A stretch of 64,000 nt of DNA from Acerihabitans sp015654925 (GCF_047324175.1 NZ_CP178732.1:3038001-3102000); one strand, 5' to 3'. Shown: positions 34,342-43,818, counted from the first letter of the stretch. The notes: generated by a model not told the origin, from the letters alone. Numbers and translations: made by a program.

Positions 34342-35505
34342 ATGGCCACAGAGCGGTTTAAGATCGATATCGCCCAATCTCAGCTAGATGATCTCCATCA
34401 TAGACTTGAAAATATCAGATGGCCTTACCGGCCGGTGGGCGCCGGCTGGGAAAAGGGTGTTCAGGCAGACTTTATTGAGGCGCTGATAGAATACTGGAGG
34501 AATGATTTTGACTGGCGGACGCAGGAAACGGCATTAAACCGTTTTGCACATTTCCACAGCGAAATAGCGGGCTACGACATTCATTTCATTCATGAGCGCG
34601 GCAAAGGCCCTTCACCTATTCCACTCATTCTTACGCACGGCTGGCCTGATTCTTTCACGCGCTACCAGAAAATTATCCCATACCTGACGGACCCGGCCAG
34701 CTATGGCGGCGATCCTAGCGATTCTTTTGACGTCATCATTCCCTCCATTCCGGGTTTTGGTTTTTCAACCAGCCCTTATACGCCAGGCCCTGACAATGCG
34801 AAGGTGGCCGGATTATGGCGCACTTTAATGACCGACCGGCTGGAGTATGAAAATTTCTGCGCGGCCGGAGGCGACATTGGTTCAGGCATCACTCGCTACT
34901 TGGCGGCACAGTATCCTGAACACCTTACCGCCATTCATCTTACCGATGTTGGAATAATCAGGGATTTGATGGTGCATAAAACCCCGGAAACCCTGACGGA
35001 AGAAGAACAGGCCTATCGACAGTCGGCGACCCGGTGGCTCAATCAGGAAGGTGGTTATATGTCCGTTCAGGCAACAAAACCCGCTACGCTGGCCTATGGC
35101 CTGAATGACTCTCCCGCCGGGCTGGCGGCTTGGATAACCGAAAAATATCGCTCATGGAGCGATTGTGGCGGGGATTTGTTCAGCCGTTTCAGCAGGGAAG
35201 AAATTTTGACCAATATATCCTTGTACTGGCTAACAGGATCAATAGGTACATCAATCAATATGTACTATGAAAATGCCCATTCACTTCCACCGCTGCAAAA
35301 GACGGATGTGCCCGTAGGGATTGCCTGTTTCCCGGCGGATATTCTGCCACCTCCGCGAAACTGGGTGGAAAAAAGCTACAACATTCGTCGATGGAGGCAG
35401 TTATCCAGCGGCGGTCACTTCGCGGCAATGGAAGAACCCGAACTTTACTCACAGGAGATCAGGGCCTTTTTCCGCCCGTTCAGAAACCATAGCAAAACAT
35501 CGTAA
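34342..35505 (+). CDS. Epoxide hydrolase-like alpha/beta hydrolase
   Basis: A 387-residue member of the EHN-type epoxide hydrolases. The N-terminal domain has RLENIRWPYRPVGAGW; the core has the oxyanion motif HGWPDS (99-104), the nucleophile Asp 178 in AGGDIGSG, and the catalytic His in SSGGHFAAMEEPE near the C-terminus. Members hydrolyse epoxides through an ester intermediate. No signal peptide. The 150 bases before it hold no recognised gene. Confidence 0.85.
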   Translation: MATERFKIDIAQSQLDDLHHRLENIRWPYRPVGAGWEKGVQADFIEALIEYWRNDFDWRTQETALNRFAHFHSEIAGYDIHFIHERGKGPSPIPLILTHGWPDSFTRYQKIIPYLTDPASYGGDPSDSFDVIIPSIPGFGFSTSPYTPGPDNAKVAGLWRTLMTDRLEYENFCAAGGDIGSGITRYLAAQYPEHLTAIHLTDVGIIRDLMVHKTPETLTEEEQAYRQSATRWLNQEGGYMSVQATKPATLAYGLNDSPAGLAAWITEKYRSWSDCGGDLFSRFSREEILTNISLYWLTGSIGTSINMYYENAHSLPPLQKTDVPVGIACFPADILPPPRNWVEKSYNIRRWRQLSSGGHFAAMEEPELYSQEIRAFFRPFRNHSKTS

Positions 35506-35690
35506 GCTTGGGCGGTTACTCAAACTTGGTGCAGCATCCCAGGTTATATCAGGCGTTATTACAGTCAGTTCAGGCCGCATCATTACAACGGCGGGTGGCG
35601 CCTAATGAGTCAGAAAGGCGATTTTGGCGACACGCAAACATCGCGGCCGATGCCACTTGGCCACTTAACTATTGAAAGAGAAGATTACTT

Positions 35691-36857
35691 ATGCTTCGCT
35701 CCGCTTTTTTCATTCGCCTTATCAGCATCGTCACTCTTTTACATGTGTATATCGGCGTGCGGCTCGTTCCGGCCTTGCCTACCGGCACTCCATTCAAATG
35801 GCTCGCGGCGCTACTGCTGGTTGCGTCCGTTTTGCTGATCCCGCTCGGCATGGCCGCGCGCAATATCAAAAAACAGCCGCTGTCGGACCGGCTCGCGTGG
35901 GCAGGATTGCTCATGATGGGCTGCTTTTCGTCGCTGTTGGTGCTGACAGTTTTGCGCGATATTCTGTTGCTGTTGCTTTACGCCGTAAACAGCGTGCGGG
36001 GCGCAACCGCGGCGACTGGGGATTTTACCGCCGCCAGCGCGCTGTGCGTGCCGCTGTTTGCCATACTGCTCACCTTGCTGGGCGTCTATTACGCGCGCCG
36101 GAATGCGCCGGTGAAGATTATCGATGTCCCTATCGCCGGGCTGGCGGCGGCGCTGAATGGCTTTAGAATCGTGCAGATCAGCGACATTCACATCGGCCCG
36201 ACCATTAAACGCGGCTATGTCGAGAAAATCGTCGCAACCGTCAATGCGCTCAATGCGGATCTGATTGCGGTGACGGGCGATGTCGTCGATGGTTCCGTGC
36301 CGCAACTTGAGGCCGATGCCCGGCCGCTTGGCGCGTTATCGGCGCGGCACGGCACATTCTTCGTTACCGGAAATCATGAATACTATGCCGGTGCGGATGC
36401 CTGGATCGCTGAGTTTCGCAGGCTTGGCTTCAAGGTGCTGATGAACGAACATGTGGTCGTTAACCACGACGGCGCGCGCGCCGTCGTGGCGGGCGTGACG
36501 GATTACGGCGGGGGCAACTTCGATCCGGCGCACGCGAGCGATCCGCAAAAAGCCATGGGCGGCGCACCGGGCGATATCTTGTTCCGGCTACTGCTGGCCC
36601 ATCAGCCGCGCTCTGCGACGGCTGCATCGGCGGCGGGCTTCACGCTGCAATTATCCGGCCATACGCACGGCGGCCAGTTCCTGCCGTGGCAATTCTTTGT
36701 CAGGTTGCAGCAGCCGTTCGTGCACGGGCTGGCCAAACTCGACGATCTGTGGGTATATACCAGCCGCGGCACGGGCTATTGGGGGCCGCCGATACGGCTG
36801 GCCGCGCCGTCTGAAGTCACGCTCCTGCGCCTGGTTGCGGACCCGCCTGCGGTTTGA
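35691..36857 (+). CDS. Membrane-anchored metallophosphoesterase
   Basis: 388 residues: four hydrophobic segments at the N-terminus (about 5-145), then a calcineurin-like domain with the metal ligands in ISDIHIGP, TGDVVDG, GNHEYYAG and LSGHTHGGQ. This resembles the YaeI/YkuE-type phosphoesterases, some of which act on UDP-diacylglucosamine or other lipid-linked phosphates. It stands alone; the 185 bases upstream hold nothing I recognise. Confidence 0.87.
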   Translation: MLRSAFFIRLISIVTLLHVYIGVRLVPALPTGTPFKWLAALLLVASVLLIPLGMAARNIKKQPLSDRLAWAGLLMMGCFSSLLVLTVLRDILLLLLYAVNSVRGATAATGDFTAASALCVPLFAILLTLLGVYYARRNAPVKIIDVPIAGLAAALNGFRIVQISDIHIGPTIKRGYVEKIVATVNALNADLIAVTGDVVDGSVPQLEADARPLGALSARHGTFFVTGNHEYYAGADAWIAEFRRLGFKVLMNEHVVVNHDGARAVVAGVTDYGGGNFDPAHASDPQKAMGGAPGDILFRLLLAHQPRSATAASAAGFTLQLSGHTHGGQFLPWQFFVRLQQPFVHGLAKLDDLWVYTSRGTGYWGPPIRLAAPSEVTLLRLVADPPAV

Positions 36858-36953
36858 TCGGGGGAGGCGCGATTTCGGCCAGGGCGCCTTGATTACGCCC
36901 GGCCCCTCCCGGCGGGGTAGTTGACCGCTATCATCGCCGGCGCGGCCTGTTGC

Positions 36954-37739
36954 TCAGATTGAGGGAATCATGCCGCCGTCGACACGGATCGCGCTTCCGG
37001 TCAGATAAGATGCCTGGCGGCTGGCAAGGAATGCCGCCACGGCGCCGTATTCCTCGGGGTTGCCGTAGCGTCCGGCCGGTATCGCCGCCGCGCTTTTGGC
37101 CGCCACATCTTCCACGCTCACCCCTTCTCTACCGGCACGGGCGGCGTCAAGCTGTCCCACCCGGCGGGTGGCGATACGGCCCGGCACCATGACGTTGACC
37201 GTGATGCCGTCGCGCGCCACTTCCGCGGCCAGGGTTTTCGACCAGCCGGCCAGCGCGATGCGCAGGGTATTGGACATGCCCAGATTGGCGATGGGCGCTA
37301 TGATGCCGGAAGATGTGCTGGTGATAATCCGCCCCCAGCCCGCGGCGCGCATATCCGGCAGGACTTTGTCGGTCAGCAGGATAAGCGACCCGACCATGGC
37401 GGAAAATTGGGCGCTCCATTGTTCCGGCGCCACGCCGCTCGCCCCGCTTGGCTGCGGGCCGCCGGAATTATTGACCAGAATGCCCACCGGCCCCAAGGCG
37501 GCGCGGATAGCGGCCAATACGGCGTCAAAAGTGTCCTGGCGGGTCAGGTCCAATGTCCAGGCGCGCGCGCTGCCGCCCCGCTCTTCGATAAGCGCGACGG
37601 TTTCGTCAAGCGCGCTCTGCGTGCGGCCGCAGACCGCTACCTTGGCGCCTTCCGCCGCCAATGCCAGCGCGATGGCGCGCCCCAGGCCGCCGCCGGCACC
37701 GCTGACCAGCGCCACGCGCCCCTGAATGCCAAAATCCAT
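36954..37739 (-). CDS. SDR-family oxidoreductase lacking the YxxxK motif
   Basis: Start at 37739 (MDFGIQGRVALVSGAGGG) with aggag 6 bases upstream; the frame extends to 37817 without support. The 261 residues have the cofactor motif GAGGGLGRA (14-22) and NNSGG. Where the catalytic Tyr-x3-Lys should be, the sequence reads LGMSNTLRIAL, so Ser 156 and Arg 160 take those places. An SDR subgroup with NLxLSNxxR here is known, but its chemistry is unclear. It lies downstream of gntR and probably belongs to the same catabolic set. Confidence 0.82.
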   Translation of the reverse strand: MDFGIQGRVALVSGAGGGLGRAIALALAAEGAKVAVCGRTQSALDETVALIEERGGSARAWTLDLTRQDTFDAVLAAIRAALGPVGILVNNSGGPQPSGASGVAPEQWSAQFSAMVGSLILLTDKVLPDMRAAGWGRIITSTSSGIIAPIANLGMSNTLRIALAGWSKTLAAEVARDGITVNVMVPGRIATRRVGQLDAARAGREGVSVEDVAAKSAAAIPAGRYGNPEEYGAVAAFLASRQASYLTGSAIRVDGGMIPSI

Positions 37740-37925
37740 GACCAACTCCTGATGTGTGGAATGTAAGTTTACCGGCGGTTGATTCCGCCTATGCGTGTGT
37801 TGACTGATGCCGCTCAAATACCCCCGTCGCAGGTTCGGCGATCGCGAATCTACCGTGCGCCGAACCTCCGGGATGGACCTACCGCATTGTTGCCATCATG
37901 CCCGCGGGCACGCCATATCGGCGGC

Positions 37926-38861
37926 TTAGCCGCCCTTGCTGGTTTTGCTGGTTTTGCTGGTTTTGCTGGTTTTGCTGACTTTATTGAGCACATTTTCATA
38001 GGCGGATTGCAGATGGCGGCGCATCATTTCGGCGGCCTCGGCCATGCGGCCTTCCATCACCGCATCAATAATGTCCACATGCTCGCCGCACCATTCCCGC
38101 ACCCGCTGTTTATTGGTGTAACTGCCGAATTCCAGCAACCGGCGCAGCCGGTTCTGCTGAACGATGGATTGCAGCACAAAAATATTGCCGCTGAATTCCG
38201 CCAGCGTTTCATGGAAGCTGGCATCGGTATCAAAAATTTGCCGCCCGTCGATATTTAAGATATCGGGATGTGAAATCAAGAACATATGCTGTTGCCGCAA
38301 ACGTATGAGCGCGCTTTTATCGGCTTGGAAGCTTTCCGATAACAGCCCGCCCGGCTCAATCATTAACCGGAACCGGTAGCCGTTGCTTAGCGCCACGTCG
38401 GTGTTCAGCGTCGGCAGAAACGACCAGCCCTGGCCTTTATTGCGCGCAATCAGTCCATCCTCCGACAGGCGCAGCAGCGTGCGCGACAGCACGTTGCGGT
38501 CGACATCGTAGCGCTGGGAGATTTCGATTTGCGTCAGGGATTCCGGCAATTTGCCGGCGATGCGGTCCCTGACCAGCTGATCATAAAGGTCCTGATCGCT
38601 GCTGGCGGGCACATCTATGCTGATACGCTGGATTTCATCATAAGGTTTCACCAGGAAAAAACCCTGGTTGCGCCGCGTTTCGATAATACCCAGCTCGCAC
38701 AGTAATTTCATGGCCGCGCGCACCGGCGTGCGCGAAACGCCCGCCATATCCGCCAACTGCTGCTCGCGCAGGTGATGTCCCGGTTCGAATTTTGCCTCGC
38801 GTATCAGATCAAGGATTTGATTTGCCAGCCGCCTTCCGCTGGCCGTCGCCGTTAGAGTCAT
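37926..38861 (-). CDS. GntR-family regulator with two winged-helix domains and FCD-type sensor
   Basis: The 311 residues contain a first GntR winged helix (LREQQLADMAGVSRTPVRAA, 32-51), a second one (TQIEISQRYDVDRNVLSRTL, about 109-128) and a C-terminal all-helical FCD-like ligand domain from about 160. The tail is a run of SKT repeats encoded by a 9-bp tandem repeat. It is divergent from the amino-acid ABC transporter operon and probably controls it through the inverted repeat at 38886-38905. Confidence 0.85.
   Translation of the reverse strand: MTLTATASGRRLANQILDLIREAKFEPGHHLREQQLADMAGVSRTPVRAAMKLLCELGIIETRRNQGFFLVKPYDEIQRISIDVPASSDQDLYDQLVRDRIAGKLPESLTQIEISQRYDVDRNVLSRTLLRLSEDGLIARNKGQGWSFLPTLNTDVALSNGYRFRLMIEPGGLLSESFQADKSALIRLRQQHMFLISHPDILNIDGRQIFDTDASFHETLAEFSGNIFVLQSIVQQNRLRRLLEFGSYTNKQRVREWCGEHVDIIDAVMEGRMAEAAEMMRRHLQSAYENVLNKVSKTSKTSKTSKTSKGG
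37941..37976. repeat. Four perfect 9-bp tandem repeats in the gntR 3' end
   Basis: GGTTTTGCT is repeated four times without a mismatch, encoding Ser-Lys-Thr units at the C-terminus of the regulator. The length would vary in frame by slippage. Confidence 0.9.
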
Positions 38862-38885
38862 GGAGTGTCGCGTCCAAAAGTATTA

Positions 38886-38905
38886 GATGTATATTATTAT
38901 ACAAT
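38886..38905. promoter_or_regulatory. Probable GntR operator, gntR-transporter gap
   Basis: GATGTAT-ATTATT-ATACAAT is an inverted repeat with 7-base arms and a 6-base spacer, 25 bases before the gntR start. The same build (ATTGTAT-N6-ATACAAT) occurs at 47555-47574 before the aminotransferase gene. Confidence 0.65.
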
Positions 38906-38953
38906 ATACGCCAACACAATAATACCTGAGAAACAGCCTAAATCCCTAAAATA

Positions 38954-39007
38954 GTGCATCTTATGCACCAAAATAGAGCCTTGACAAGTCATTTAAATTG
39001 TATTTAC
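38954..39007 (+). promoter_or_regulatory. Promoter region of the amino-acid ABC operon with a palindrome
   Basis: GTGCAT-CTT-ATGCAC (38954-38968) is a perfect inverted repeat upstream of a TTGACA (38981-38986) that fits a -35 box. A half operator ATTGTAT (38998-39004) follows where the -10 region would be. The -10 itself is weak. Confidence 0.5.
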
Positions 39008-39052
39008 TGTATCACAAAGAGCAATTGTGCTCATCATCCCCCGGAGCCTGAC

Positions 39053-39871
39053 ATGTCTAAAAAACAGTTCTTACGTCGCTATGCCGCCGTTACCCTGGCC
39101 GCGTTATGTCTGGGCGCCCCCCTGATGAGCCAGGCCGCCGCGCCTGCCCTGGTCAGCAAGGGCGAATTGACCTACGGCACCGCCGCCACGTTTATGCCCT
39201 TTGAGTACATGAAGGACGGCGCGCTGACCGGTTTTGATATTGATCTGGTAAACGCCTTGACGGCCAAGCTGGCGCTGAAACCGCAGCCGATGTCGATGGA
39301 ATTCAAGGGGCTGATCCCGGCGCTGCAGGGCAAGCGATTGGATATTATCAACTCGGCGATGTATATCAATCCGACCCGTTCGGAGCAGGTGGATTTTGTC
39401 CCCTATCTGAAAATCGGCAGCCGGGTGGTGGTCGCCAAGGGTAATCCGGAGAAGATTACCGGCCGGGATCTGTCGCTATGCGGCAAGAGCATCGCCGTGA
39501 CCCTGGGCGGCATCGAGGAAAGCCAGGCGCGCGTCACCAGCAAACAGTGCCAGGACGCCGGCAAGGCGGCGATTAACGTAATGACCTTCCCGGCGGCCAC
39601 CGATTCGGCGGTAGCGGTGGCGCAAAGGCGCGCCGACGCTGAATTTCTCTCCACTCCCGGCGCCGTGGCGCTGCTGAGCGAAAAAGGGGATACCTTCGAA
39701 ACGACGGGCGACGAATTCGAGACCGACACCCATATCGGTTTCGCGGTACGTAAAGGCGACGCGCAGATGAAAACCCTGCTGGAAAACGGCCTGAAAGAAG
39801 TAGTTGCCGACGGCACCTACCAGAAATTGATTGCTAAATGGCAGTTCCCCGCGTCGGTGGCTATTTTTTGA
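39053..39871 (+). CDS. Amino-acid ABC transporter, periplasmic binding protein (family 3)
   Basis: The start at 39053 gives 272 residues with a signal peptide (KKQFLRR, hydrophobic core, cleavage near SQAAA-P, residue 28). The mature protein has the family 3 pattern: LTYGTAATFMPFEYMKDGAL, GFDIDLVNALTAKL, DIINSAMYINPTRSEQVDFV. Such proteins deliver polar amino acids or similar compounds to the permease. First gene of the divergent transporter-catabolic operon. Confidence 0.9.
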   Translation: MSKKQFLRRYAAVTLAALCLGAPLMSQAAAPALVSKGELTYGTAATFMPFEYMKDGALTGFDIDLVNALTAKLALKPQPMSMEFKGLIPALQGKRLDIINSAMYINPTRSEQVDFVPYLKIGSRVVVAKGNPEKITGRDLSLCGKSIAVTLGGIEESQARVTSKQCQDAGKAAINVMTFPAATDSAVAVAQRRADAEFLSTPGAVALLSEKGDTFETTGDEFETDTHIGFAVRKGDAQMKTLLENGLKEVVADGTYQKLIAKWQFPASVAIF

Positions 39872-39912
39872 TCACCATAAAGTTTACCGGTTGCGGTGTT
39901 TAAGGAAAGTCC

Positions 39913-40632
39913 ATGTCCCTTGATCTTGTTTGGCAGTACCTGTTCTCACCGGCGTTCTTTCAGGGCGCGTTAATGACCCTGATGCTCACGGTGTGTTCGT
40001 TGTTTTTTGGCATCATCATGGGATTGGTGCTGGCCCTGTTGCAAGAATCCCGGTTCCGTATCTGCACGGGGCTGGCCTTCTTTTATCTTTGGCTGTTTCG
40101 CGGCACGCCGGTGCTGTTCCAGATCATCTTTGTCTATAACGTCCTGCCCGGCTTTGGAATACGTTTTTCGGCTTTTACCTGCGCCATTCTGGCGCTGTCG
40201 CTTAACGAAGGCGCGTATATGGCTGAAATCCTGCGCTCCGGCCTGCAGGCGGTACGCAGCGGACAGCGCACGGCGGGCATGGCGCTTGGGATGACCGGTG
40301 GGCAGATCATGCGCAAGATCGTATTGCCGCAGGCGGCAAGGATCGTGCTGCCGCCGATGGGCAACCAGATGATCAGCATGCTGAAATCCAGCGCGCTGGT
40401 CTCGGTGATCGCGGTGCAGGAACTGCTGCTTATCGCCAACCAGACCGCCAGCGCCAGCTTCCGCTATTTCGAGGCCCTGTGCGCCGCCGGCATCTATTAC
40501 CTGGTGCTAACCAGCATTTTTATGGTCGGACAGGCCTGGCTGGAACGGTATCTCGATCCGAAAAAGCGCAGAAAACCGGCCCTGACTTTAACCGAACGCC
40601 TGTTGCGCAGCAGCACCAGCACGACACACTGA
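39913..40632 (+). CDS. Amino-acid ABC transporter permease
   Basis: A 239-residue HisMQ-type permease with five or so membrane segments and the ATPase-docking EAA loop, which reads GQRTAGMALGMTGGQIMRKI then VLPQAARIVLPP. Only one permease gene is present, so it probably works as a homodimer. Lies 41 bases after the binding protein and 10 before the ATPase. Confidence 0.9.
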   Translation: MSLDLVWQYLFSPAFFQGALMTLMLTVCSLFFGIIMGLVLALLQESRFRICTGLAFFYLWLFRGTPVLFQIIFVYNVLPGFGIRFSAFTCAILALSLNEGAYMAEILRSGLQAVRSGQRTAGMALGMTGGQIMRKIVLPQAARIVLPPMGNQMISMLKSSALVSVIAVQELLLIANQTASASFRYFEALCAAGIYYLVLTSIFMVGQAWLERYLDPKKRRKPALTLTERLLRSSTSTTH

Positions 40633-40642
40633 GGAAGCGTCC

Positions 40643-41386
40643 ATGAAAAGTACAAAACCGGTACTTGAGATCATCGGCATCGATAAACATTTCGGCCCGC
40701 AGCATGTGCTGAAAAACTGCTCGCTCAACGTTGCCGAGGGCGACACCGTGGTGCTGATTGGCCCTTCCGGCTCGGGAAAATCCACCCTGTTGCGCTGCGT
40801 CAACTTGCTGGAGCCGATTGAAGGCGGCGCCATTTTTTTTCGCAACCAGGATATTACCCACGCCGATATCAAGCCGCACCAACTGCGCCAGGACATCGGC
40901 ATGGTGTTTCAAAGCTACGAACTGTTTTCCCATCTGACCGCCGCCGAGAACATCATGCTGGCGCCGATGACCGTGCGCGGCGTCGGCCGCGCCGAAGCCC
41001 AGGCCCAGGCGCTGGAATTGCTGGGCAAGGTGCGCATTCCGGATAAAGCCGACGCGTTTCCTGACGAACTGTCCGGCGGCCAGCAGCAGCGGGTGGCTAT
41101 TGCGCGCGCGCTGGCGATGAAACCCAAACTGATGCTGTTCGACGAGCCGACCTCCGCCCTGGACCCGGAAATGATCCGCGAGGTGCTCGACGTGATGGCC
41201 GACCTGAGCGCCGAGGGCATGACCAGCATCGTGGTGACCCACGAGATGGGCTTTGCCCGGCGCGCCGCCAACCATATCGTGTTTATGGAAAACGGCGAAA
41301 TCATTGAAAACGCCCCGAGCGATAAATTTTTCGGCGGCGAAGTGAGCGAGCGCGCGCAGCGCTTCCTCGACCAGATATTGCACTGA
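40643..41386 (+). CDS. Amino-acid ABC transporter ATP-binding protein
   Basis: 247 residues with Walker A GPSGSGKST, the Q-loop FQSYELF, signature LSGGQQQRVAIARAL, Walker B LMLFDEPTSALDP and the H-loop VTHEMGFA. A standard GlnQ/HisP-type subunit completing the importer. Confidence 0.92.
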   Translation: MKSTKPVLEIIGIDKHFGPQHVLKNCSLNVAEGDTVVLIGPSGSGKSTLLRCVNLLEPIEGGAIFFRNQDITHADIKPHQLRQDIGMVFQSYELFSHLTAAENIMLAPMTVRGVGRAEAQAQALELLGKVRIPDKADAFPDELSGGQQQRVAIARALAMKPKLMLFDEPTSALDPEMIREVLDVMADLSAEGMTSIVVTHEMGFARRAANHIVFMENGEIIENAPSDKFFGGEVSERAQRFLDQILH

Positions 41387-41436
41387 TATCCACCCCACGC
41401 CTCGTCAGGGGCCTTTATTCACTTCAGGAGATGTCG

Positions 41437-42600
41437 ATGAGTCTTTCATCGCCCGATATCGGCAGGATGAAACGCGATCTAGCCGCGCTGGTTGCAATCA
41501 ACACCGAAAACCCGCCGGGGCGCGAGCGCGAGGCGGCCGAGCATATCAGCGGACTTCTTGCCGCGGCCGGTTTTGACCTGGCCCTTAGCGAATACCTGCC
41601 GGGCAGGACCAACGTGATTGCGCGCCTGGAAAACGGCGCCGGCCCCTGCTTTGCCTTTAATACCCATATCGACGTGGTGCCGGCGGGTACCGGCTGGAGC
41701 CAGGACCCGTTCACGCTGACCGAACGCGACGGCAAATTATACGGCCGCGGCTCCTGCGACGCCAAAGGGCCGCTGGTGGCGATGCTTGAAGCAATGCGGA
41801 TGCTGGCGGCCAATCCCGACGCGTGGCGCGGCACGCTGATGGGTATTTTTGTCGCCGACGAAGAAGCGGCCAGCGAGGGGGCCAAATTTTATGTACGCGA
41901 GGCGCCGGCGAAAATCGACTATGCGGTGATTGGCGAACCCACCTCCAACACCACCTACTCCGCCCATAAAGGCAGCCTGCGTCCGCTGGTGCGGGTGCAC
42001 GGCGTAACCGCGCACTCCGGCACGCCGGAACTGGGCGAGAATGCGATATTCCGCGCCGCCCAGTTGCTGGGACTGGTGGAGCACGCCCACGAACACAACG
42101 TGCGCTGCCACTGCCATCCGCTGGTGGGAACCGCCAGCCTGACGGTGACGCGCATCAGCGGCGGCCATGCCGATAACGTGCTGCCCGATAGCTGCGAACT
42201 GCTGCTGGACCGCCGCATGGTGCCGGGCGAGGACGAAGAACAGGTCAAGCGGGAGATCCGTGATTTACTGGCGCTGGCGCAGGAAAAATTCGGCGTGCGC
42301 AGTGAAATCGTCACCTTTAAACCGACCACCGGCGGCGCGACGGAAACCCGATCCGACGACCCCATCGTGCTGGCGGGCCTTGACGCCTGCCGCGCCCAAG
42401 GCAACCAGGAACCGGGACCGTTTGGTTTCCAGGGCGGATGCGATCTGGTGCATTTTCGCAGCCTGGGCGCCAAAGGCATTGTCATCGGCCCCGGTTCGCT
42501 GGCCGACGCGCATAAGCCCGATGAGTTCGTGCCGATTAATGAATTTATTGCCGCCAGCGAAATTTATCGCGACGTGGCGCTGGCGATGATGCATCGCTAA
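41437..42600 (+). CDS. M20-family amidohydrolase (ArgE/DapE-like deacylase)
   Basis: Start at 41437 is preferred over 41431 for its 7-base spacing to aggag. The 387 residues have the dinuclear metal site: His 77 and Asp 79 (NTHIDVVP), Asp 108 (GRGSCDAKGP), the catalytic Glu pair 142-143 (ADEEAASEG), and the later GEPT segment. The family removes acyl, succinyl or carbamoyl groups from amino acids, or cleaves dipeptides. Here it likely trims the imported compound. Confidence 0.85.
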   Translation: MSLSSPDIGRMKRDLAALVAINTENPPGREREAAEHISGLLAAAGFDLALSEYLPGRTNVIARLENGAGPCFAFNTHIDVVPAGTGWSQDPFTLTERDGKLYGRGSCDAKGPLVAMLEAMRMLAANPDAWRGTLMGIFVADEEAASEGAKFYVREAPAKIDYAVIGEPTSNTTYSAHKGSLRPLVRVHGVTAHSGTPELGENAIFRAAQLLGLVEHAHEHNVRCHCHPLVGTASLTVTRISGGHADNVLPDSCELLLDRRMVPGEDEEQVKREIRDLLALAQEKFGVRSEIVTFKPTTGGATETRSDDPIVLAGLDACRAQGNQEPGPFGFQGGCDLVHFRSLGAKGIVIGPGSLADAHKPDEFVPINEFIAASEIYRDVALAMMHR

Positions 42601-42609
42601 GGAGCCTGG

Positions 42610-43818
42610 GTGAAAGCCACATTATACCGCGCCGCGCTGCGCTATCCGCATCTGCGGCTGTATACCGCCTCTTCGGGCAGCGTGGCGGCGCTTGACGAAC
42701 TGTATCTGCTGCTGGAAGACCGGGGAATACGCGGCCTGGGCGAGGTGCGCATCAATATCGCCTACCTTAACGGCTACGCCCCGCAACAGGTGTTGGACGA
42801 CGTCCAGGGCTACCTGCGCCTGCTCGATCTTGGCCTGGATGCCGGACAATTGCTGGCCGGACTGGACATCTGGGCCGCGGGATGCCTTGCGCCCACGCGC
42901 ATGCTGCTGGATATCGCGCTGCACGATTTGCTGGCCCGGCAGCAAAATATCAGCGTCGCCCGGCTGCTGGCCGGCGATACCCGGCGGGAGCGGCTTCATA
43001 CGGGTATTGCGCCGCCGATAAATAGTCCAACGCAAGGGCGGCAAGGCTCAGCCGTTGCCCCGCAGCAGGAGGATGAGGCGACCGCGCGGCTAACTTACCC
43101 GACCAACCAGACGCTGTTCTGGTCGTCGCGCGAGCAGATGCTGCAACAGGCCGATGCGTATGTCGAACGGGGTTTTACCGATCTGAAGCTGCGGGTCGGC
43201 GTGGCCGGGTTTGACCAGGACCTGGACCGCGTCGGCGCCCTGCGCCGCCGCTTCGGCGACGCCATCCGCCTGGCGGCGGACGCCAACGGCCAGTGGCCGG
43301 CGCGCGAGGCCCTGGCGCGCCTGCGCGCATTGGCGCCCTTTGATTTACGTTATGTGGAGCAGCCGATCGCCGACGGCGAGGCCGATCATGGGGACCACGG
43401 CTACCGCGCGCTGGCCGACGCCAGTCCGATCCCGCTCATGCTCGACGAGAGCATGAGCAGCGACGCCGATCTGGCCCGCATCATCGGCCTGGGGGGCAAG
43501 GTATGGGCGCACCTGAAGCTGGTGAAGATGGGCGGCCTCGGCCCAATCCTGCGCGCCGCCCGGCGGCTTAACGCCGCGGGCATACCCTTTATGATCGGCC
43601 AGATGAACGAGGGCGCGGCCGCCACCGCCGCCGCCCTGCATGCCGCCTGCGCCACCCGCCCGGCGCATGCCGAACTTTACGGCGCCGACGGGCTGGGCAA
43701 CGATCCGGTCGCCGGCCTTATCTATTCTCGTGGGCTGGTCAGCAGCCCAAGCGCGTGCGGGCTGGGCGTCAATTTTGACCCTGCCCGCGCGGAATTTATC
43801 CAGGAGTTCTGTAAATGA
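42610..43818 (+). CDS. Enolase-superfamily enzyme (muconate lactonizing/racemase type), variant active site
   Basis: A GTG start at 42610 follows ggagcct; 402 residues. Metal ligands are in place: Asp 224 (AADANGQW), Glu 250 (YVEQPI) and Asp 279 (MLDES). The acid-base Lys of the sixth strand is in HLKLVKMGG (303/306). The first catalytic motif reads LKLRV (Lys 193, Arg 195) instead of the usual KxK. A stretch of 25 or so residues at about 137-163 looks like a family-untypical insert. Such enzymes racemise, epimerise or eliminate via an enolate. Four-base overlap with the next gene. Confidence 0.82.
   Translation: MKATLYRAALRYPHLRLYTASSGSVAALDELYLLLEDRGIRGLGEVRINIAYLNGYAPQQVLDDVQGYLRLLDLGLDAGQLLAGLDIWAAGCLAPTRMLLDIALHDLLARQQNISVARLLAGDTRRERLHTGIAPPINSPTQGRQGSAVAPQQEDEATARLTYPTNQTLFWSSREQMLQQADAYVERGFTDLKLRVGVAGFDQDLDRVGALRRRFGDAIRLAADANGQWPAREALARLRALAPFDLRYVEQPIADGEADHGDHGYRALADASPIPLMLDESMSSDADLARIIGLGGKVWAHLKLVKMGGLGPILRAARRLNAAGIPFMIGQMNEGAAATAAALHAACATRPAHAELYGADGLGNDPVAGLIYSRGLVSSPSACGLGVNFDPARAEFIQEFCK

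Noticed and set aside
37926..37980. Possible short CRISPR-like array
   Set aside because: Units are 9 bp without spacers and lie in the gntR coding sequence; a simple tandem repeat.
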